Position numbers and translations under genes: made by a program. The notes under the pieces are model-generated. The model ran no database searches, had not been told where the DNA came from, and worked only from the letters and a program-made list of their open reading frames with translations. A stretch of DNA of 9,895 bases from Flavobacteriales bacterium (GTDB lineage Bacteria; Bacteroidota; Bacteroidia; Flavobacteriales; Flavobacteriaceae): positions 1 to 9,895 of the forward strand of contig JALVEJ010000177.1 of assembly GCA_027031025.1 (NCBI GenBank). Direction: 5' to 3'. Below are positions 6,097 through 9,895 of the stretch, in pieces (position 1 is the first letter of the stretch; each line of letters starts with the position of its first letter).

Positions 6097-8574
6097 TTAT
6101 TCAATTATTAATTTTCCGGTAGATATTGAAGAGCCGGCATTAATTTTATACAAATAAAGCCCTTTGGACAATTGCGGATACCATATTATTTGGTGTTTGC
6201 CACTATCTTGATTTTTATTCAAAATTTCAACTTGTTTTTTACCTTGTAAATCATAAATACCGATGCCTACCGGCTGGTCTTGTTTCAAATGGTATTCAAA
6301 TATAATATAATCAGTAGCCGGATTGGGATAGCATCGTAGTTGAATAGCTTTGTTTTCATTAACTCCGGCAGCAGCTGTTTCAAATATTAAAGTTTTGGTT
6401 TTAGATACATTATTATTATCTGTAACTTTAAAATTTACCGGCCATGTATTGATGACATTTGGTGCGGTGCCTTGAAAAATGCCGTCTTTTGAAATAAACA
6501 TGCCGTTAGGATAAGGGTCGGGTTGTAAAGTGAAAGCCATATTGCTTGGATTATTGGCGCCGGATTGACTTAATATTAATGAACTACCATTACCATTGGA
6601 AATACCGGATGCCCAATTCAGTCCGGGGGTAATATTATTCCCGTAGAAGAATTTGATTTGTCCGTCCGGATAAAGGGTAACAGCAGCATCAACATTAACC
6701 GTATCATCTCCATAAATGGATGTTTTCCATCTAAAAGTGGCGTGATTGGCATCGCCTTCATAAAAAATACCTTGTCCGTTTGCCGGAAATATTTGAAGGT
6801 CGGAAGCATACACACTGATGATTTTATGGGTTTTGATAGCGGATTCGGTGCGTAAATAATCAAACCCCGGTTCAAATACAATAGAGCCGTCCGTTAAAAC
6901 ATAGACCTGATTGTAGAATTCACCAAAAAACGGAAAGTCAAAATCAATAGTTTGGCTTCCAAAGCCATCGTCATCGTTATCTACAACAATTTGATTCGTT
7001 GTTATTGCCGGAAAACTTTGCGAATTGGCTTGTTCTTGGTATTGATGTAAAATATTCCATTCATAGTCGGGGCTTCCGTTTTGTGCCGTCATCGTATAAG
7101 TATAAGCTTGTCCGGGTGAAGCGGTAGGTAAGCTATTTGTGGCAATCTCAGGTGCATCAAAATTGACGGCAGCGTCAATGCTCAAAATTGTGTCGTCATT
7201 ATTATTTAAAGAAACATTGTGTTGCGTGCAAGTATAAACCTGTTGATTGGCATCGACTATGGCATAATCGATGATGCTTCCGCTTCCGGTTCCGTTAGGG
7301 TCATTCTCATTTATAATTAAGTAAAATGTTGCCTGTGAATTAGGCGAAGTATTATCTAATAATGCCGAAATGTCTAAAGAGATTTCAATAGGTGAATTAT
7401 CACCATTACCTTTCATAGGGTATGGTCCTCCTTGTCGGTTAAACAAGGGAAAATCAATAGTATGTTCGGGTAAGGCACTAGCAGGATCAGTTGAAATACC
7501 GGCAGAAATTTTAATCATATTACGGCTGTTGTGTGTCATTTTAACCCGCATGATTAATTGCGGATTTTGGTCAGACTTGACTCGTAATCCGAATACACGA
7601 TTACCAACAATACCTCCATTTGGTAAAGGTTCTGCAAGAGTTTTATACATAACATATGCTTTGCCGTAATTTCCCCATGATGTCCCCCAAGTATTTGCCA
7701 TAATTAAAGCACCACGTTCCCAATCGCGCATATCGATTGTGCCATCATTATTAATGTCGATATTATTGGTAATTTGACCGTCACCGTTATAATCATAGCT
7801 GATATTATCATCCCAACCGACTATGGTCATAGCATGATTGGAAGGATATCCCCAACTGGTAATAATGTTGTCGTTTGTGATGTTAAAGCCCGTATTATAA
7901 ATGCCGGCTGAAAAATTAGCTAAGCCGCCTGTTGTAGCATTTTCTAAATGATCATATAACCAATGTTTTAAAGTTAATAAGCCGTCGGGGGTGTCTACTT
8001 TAATGGCAAAATAGTCTTTGACCCGGTTGTGCATAGCGGCTTCATATTTAGCGTAACCACTCATCCAACCTTGGTCGCCCAGGGCATCTAATTGATAGCC
8101 GTAGGTAGGTAAGTTTGGACAGCCATTGGCTTTTATTATGTCCCAGCCGTCAGTATACCAAGAGCCGTTGTTGCCGTCACCGCTGTTTAAAAAATTATAG
8201 GTATAGTGCGAAGGATACTGATTTTGAATATCCGCTGCGGAAGTATTGTGTGTACGGTTGATTTCGTAGGTAAAATTGTAGGCAATACCACTAGATTGTG
8301 CACAACTGCCGTTAGATTGGTTAAAAACCGGTCTGAAATAGGGCTGAGTTGTATTGTCCAAACTCACTGGCAAGCTGTTGTTGTTTCTTTGCAAGTCGGC
8401 ATTTGATAGTTCTACCAACGGAATTTTAGATAATTCTGCTTCACTTGGAATTCTCAATCCCCCAACCAACCATGGTTCACCGTTGGGATCCGGATTAACA
8501 TTTCTGAGGTTTTGTGCAGACAATTTAAGGCCAAAACATAGCAGAAGTAAAGATGCAATAATATATTTTTTCAT
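6097..8574 (-). CDS. Secreted papain-family (C1) cysteine peptidase with T9SS type A sorting domain
   Basis: The 825-residue protein has a Sec signal peptide (1-20, cleavage after L-S-A) and a C1-type peptidase domain (about 75-335). Q86 is the oxyanion residue and C91 the nucleophile in N-Q-S-N-G-S-C, with H247 in N-H-A-M-T-I-V-G-W-D and N294 in N-T-W-G-x-x-W-G. Two dockerin-like calcium loops (261-268 and 273-284) sit between H247 and N294. A beta-rich region follows, with an Ig-like domain that seems split by an inserted beta domain (about 512-690). The C-terminus (745-825) is a T9SS type A sorting domain (Y-P-N-P at 749-752, I-Y-D-L-Q-G-K, G-L-Y-L-Y-K), removed on export to the cell surface or medium. 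There is no obvious long propeptide, only about 55 residues between signal and catalytic region. The likely role is extracellular protein breakdown; the substrate is unknown. Confidence 0.9.
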   Translation of the reverse strand: MKKYIIASLLLLCFGLKLSAQNLRNVNPDPNGEPWLVGGLRIPSEAELSKIPLVELSNADLQRNNNSLPVSLDNTTQPYFRPVFNQSNGSCAQSSGIAYNFTYEINRTHNTSAADIQNQYPSHYTYNFLNSGDGNNGSWYTDGWDIIKANGCPNLPTYGYQLDALGDQGWMSGYAKYEAAMHNRVKDYFAIKVDTPDGLLTLKHWLYDHLENATTGGLANFSAGIYNTGFNITNDNIITSWGYPSNHAMTIVGWDDNISYDYNGDGQITNNIDINNDGTIDMRDWERGALIMANTWGTSWGNYGKAYVMYKTLAEPLPNGGIVGNRVFGLRVKSDQNPQLIMRVKMTHNSRNMIKISAGISTDPASALPEHTIDFPLFNRQGGPYPMKGNGDNSPIEISLDISALLDNTSPNSQATFYLIINENDPNGTGSGSIIDYAIVDANQQVYTCTQHNVSLNNNDDTILSIDAAVNFDAPEIATNSLPTASPGQAYTYTMTAQNGSPDYEWNILHQYQEQANSQSFPAITTNQIVVDNDDDGFGSQTIDFDFPFFGEFYNQVYVLTDGSIVFEPGFDYLRTESAIKTHKIISVYASDLQIFPANGQGIFYEGDANHATFRWKTSIYGDDTVNVDAAVTLYPDGQIKFFYGNNITPGLNWASGISNGNGSSLILSQSGANNPSNMAFTLQPDPYPNGMFISKDGIFQGTAPNVINTWPVNFKVTDNNNVSKTKTLIFETAAAGVNENKAIQLRCYPNPATDYIIFEYHLKQDQPVGIGIYDLQGKKQVEILNKNQDSGKHQIIWYPQLSKGLYLYKINAGSSISTGKLIIE

Positions 8575-8625
8575 AAGATGATCATTTTATAATTAGAAAA
8601 CAATTTAAAATTAATTTGCCCTACT

Positions 8626-8633
8626 CAAAAATA
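8626..8633 (-). promoter_or_regulatory. Candidate -7 promoter box of the secreted peptidase gene
   Basis: The minus strand reads TATTTTTG (TAnnTTTG). Transcription would start near 8619, giving a leader of about 45 bases before the ATG at 8574. The -33 region has no clear TTG and the surroundings are AT-rich, so confidence is limited. It lies in the 186-base divergent gap with ribF, in which I recognise no riboswitch. Confidence 0.35.
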
Positions 8634-8730
8634 CAATTTATTTTATTTCTGAATCTGTTTTTTTTAGAAAAGTTTCTGTTCCTATTCAAATTTGATTGGA
8701 AAATAGCTTTTATCATCCGTTTATTTTTCG

Positions 8731-8738
8731 TTACTTTG
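8731..8738 (+). promoter_or_regulatory. Weak candidate -7 promoter box of ribF
   Basis: TTACTTTG resembles the TAnnTTTG box with one mismatch, or a box with a one-base spacer. The expected transcription start, near 8745, would give a leader of about 16 bases before the GTG start. No FMN riboswitch could fit in such a short leader. Confidence 0.3.
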
Positions 8739-8760
8739 TGCGACTAAAATTTCATGTTAG

Positions 8761-9708
8761 GTGAAAGTTAACAATCATTTGGATTTAGAGAAACCGGAAA
8801 AACCGGCTGTAGTGACTATCGGTTCATTTGATGGCGTACATTTGGGACACCAAAAGGTTTTAGATGATTTAAAAACCATTGCAAATAATCATGGTGAGCG
8901 CTCGGTGGTTATTAGTTTTGAACCGCATCCCCGAATTTTTTTTAATCCTGATACGGATTTACGCTTATTGACAACGACTGATGAAAAAGCAAGCTTGTTG
9001 TCGCAACAAAACATAGATGATTTAATCTTGCAAAAATTTGATCATGAGTTTGCCTCACAAGATGCAGAAACTTTCGTAAAAAAACTGGTTGAAACCTTAA
9101 ATATGAAAGATTTACTCATCGGGTATGACCACCGGTTTGGAAAAGATAGAAAGGGCACCTTTGATTTTGTCAAATCTTTGGAACAAAAATACGGTTTTAA
9201 AACCCATAAGATAGCGCCGCTTTTTATTAATGGAACAGAAGTGAGCTCAAGTCTTATACGCAAAATTTTGTCAACCGGTGATGTGCGCTTGGCACAAACT
9301 TATTTAGGACGACCGTATTTACTTACAGGCAGGGTTGTAAAAGGGAATCGTTTAGGTAGAAAACTAGGCTTTCCAACGGCAAATATCAGCGTTGACAATC
9401 CTTATAAATTGATTCCGAAACAAGGGGTTTATTTGGTCAAATCTATGATTGACAATCAGCCGGTGTTCGGCATGATGAACATTGGTTTTCGCCCGACCAT
9501 TGATGGTAAAAAACAAATAATGGAAATCCATTTTTTTGATTTTAACGGCGATTTATACGGCAAAAGCATCCCGGTTTATTTTTTAGAACGTTTGCGTGAC
9601 GAACAAAAATTTCCGAGTTTGGAAGCCCTTCAAAATCAATTGAAAAAAGATGCCGATCTGTCGCGCCGGCTAATTTCTGATAATTATATCAATAGTAGTC
9701 ATAATTGA
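8761..9708 (+). CDS. ribF: Bifunctional riboflavin kinase / FAD synthetase
   Basis: RibF phosphorylates riboflavin to FMN and then adenylylates FMN to FAD in the cytoplasm. The 315-residue length is typical. The N-terminal adenylyltransferase half shows G-S-F-D-G-V-H-L-G-H (22-31, with the HxGH nucleotide motif), G-Y-D-H-R-F-G (119-125) and S-S-S-L-I-R-K (160-166). The C-terminal kinase half shows G-R-V-V-K-G-N-R-L-G-R-x-L-G-F-P-T-A-N (191-209), the K-Q-G-V-Y turn and M-M-N-I-G-F-R-P-T with E-I-H-F-F-D-F. The start is GTG. It is forced because a TAG stop lies directly before it in frame and the first conserved motif begins only 20 codons later, with no in-frame ATG in between. It is divergent from the secreted peptidase and converges on the metK-like gene. 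Confidence 0.97.
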   Translation: MKVNNHLDLEKPEKPAVVTIGSFDGVHLGHQKVLDDLKTIANNHGERSVVISFEPHPRIFFNPDTDLRLLTTTDEKASLLSQQNIDDLILQKFDHEFASQDAETFVKKLVETLNMKDLLIGYDHRFGKDRKGTFDFVKSLEQKYGFKTHKIAPLFINGTEVSSSLIRKILSTGDVRLAQTYLGRPYLLTGRVVKGNRLGRKLGFPTANISVDNPYKLIPKQGVYLVKSMIDNQPVFGMMNIGFRPTIDGKKQIMEIHFFDFNGDLYGKSIPVYFLERLRDEQKFPSLEALQNQLKKDADLSRRLISDNYINSSHN

Positions 9709-9786
9709 TGATATACTTAACTTTATCTTTTATGTCATTAATGGTTTTTGTGCATGTCAGATTATAGATTTTTTTTTGAATCATAT

Positions 9787-9895
9787 TTATATCCCAAAAA
9801 CCCGTTTTACTTCTTCAACCTTATCCAATTTTTCCCAAGTAAAGAGTTCTACTTCTTTTTCTAATGTAATAACCCGCCCTTCGGTATAATCGTAG
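9787..9895 (-). CDS. metK: S-adenosylmethionine synthetase, C-terminal end (partial)
   Basis: Only the last 35 codons and the TAA stop (9787-9789) are inside the window, and the gene continues past the right edge. The readable tail ends V-E-L-F-T-W-E-K-L-D-K-V-E-E-V-K-R-V-F-G-I. This closely resembles, as I remember it, the C-terminus of flavobacterial MetK (V-E-L-F-T-W-E-K-L-D, then an amphipathic stretch ending A-F-G-L). MetK makes S-adenosylmethionine from methionine and ATP. None of the catalytic or ATP-binding motifs is visible, so the call rests on this tail alone. It converges on ribF with a 78-base gap in which I see no clear terminator hairpin. Confidence 0.75.
   Translation of the reverse strand, partial: YDYTEGRVITLEKEVELFTWEKLDKVEEVKRVFGI

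Noticed and set aside
7370..7669. 99-codon plus-strand open frame inside the secreted peptidase gene
   Set aside because: It is fully antisense to a well-supported gene, with no recognisable family or start signal. The other short frames within large genes were dropped for the same reason.
8575..8760. FMN riboswitch upstream of ribF
   Set aside because: The region is AT-rich and lacks the conserved RFN helices. The probable promoter leaves a leader of about 16 bases.
9709..9786. Terminator between ribF and the metK-like gene
   Set aside because: A long T run is present (about 9769-9777), but I find no stable hairpin before it on either strand.

Overview
The window is low-GC DNA from a member of the Bacteroidota, most likely a flavobacterium-type organism. 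Several signs agree. One secreted peptidase ends in a type IX secretion (T9SS) sorting domain. A large OmpA protein has the TPR / PD40 / carboxypeptidase-regulatory / OmpA order of the T9SS factor PorE. Start regions lack clear Shine-Dalgarno sequences. Most genes have a Bacteroidota-type -7 box (TAnnTTTG) shortly before the start.

Layout, left to right. Positions 1-322 hold no gene, but 157-313 carries two tandem copies of a roughly 71-nt three-stem element. Next, on the minus strand, come a Fic-domain protein (568-1341) and a DUF2442 protein (323-568) joined by a TAATG stop/start overlap. A strong bidirectional terminator at 1543-1574 separates this pair from the PorE-like OmpA gene (1588-3789, minus). 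A TatD-family metal-dependent hydrolase follows (3982-4746, minus). Divergent from it is an NlpC/P60 lipoprotein peptidase (4835-6022, plus), which converges on a papain-like T9SS cargo peptidase (6097-8574, minus) across a 16-bp palindrome at 6050-6082. The peptidase is divergent from ribF (8761-9708, plus). ribF converges on the 3' end of what looks like metK, cut by the window edge (9787-9895, minus).

How it fits together. Most of the window is core chromosome: cofactor synthesis (RibF, MetK), a housekeeping nuclease-type hydrolase (TatD) and cell-envelope functions (an NlpC/P60 murein peptidase, a peptidoglycan-anchored PorE-like protein and a secreted peptidase). Apart from the Fic/DUF2442 pair, the genes appear to be single transcription units. 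The accessory-looking part is the left 1.4 kb, with the Fic/DUF2442 pair and the tandem structured repeats 10 bp beyond it. The two repeats differ in two of their stems by paired, compensating changes, which is the most interesting signal here. No complete new defence or mobile system can be demonstrated from this window alone.
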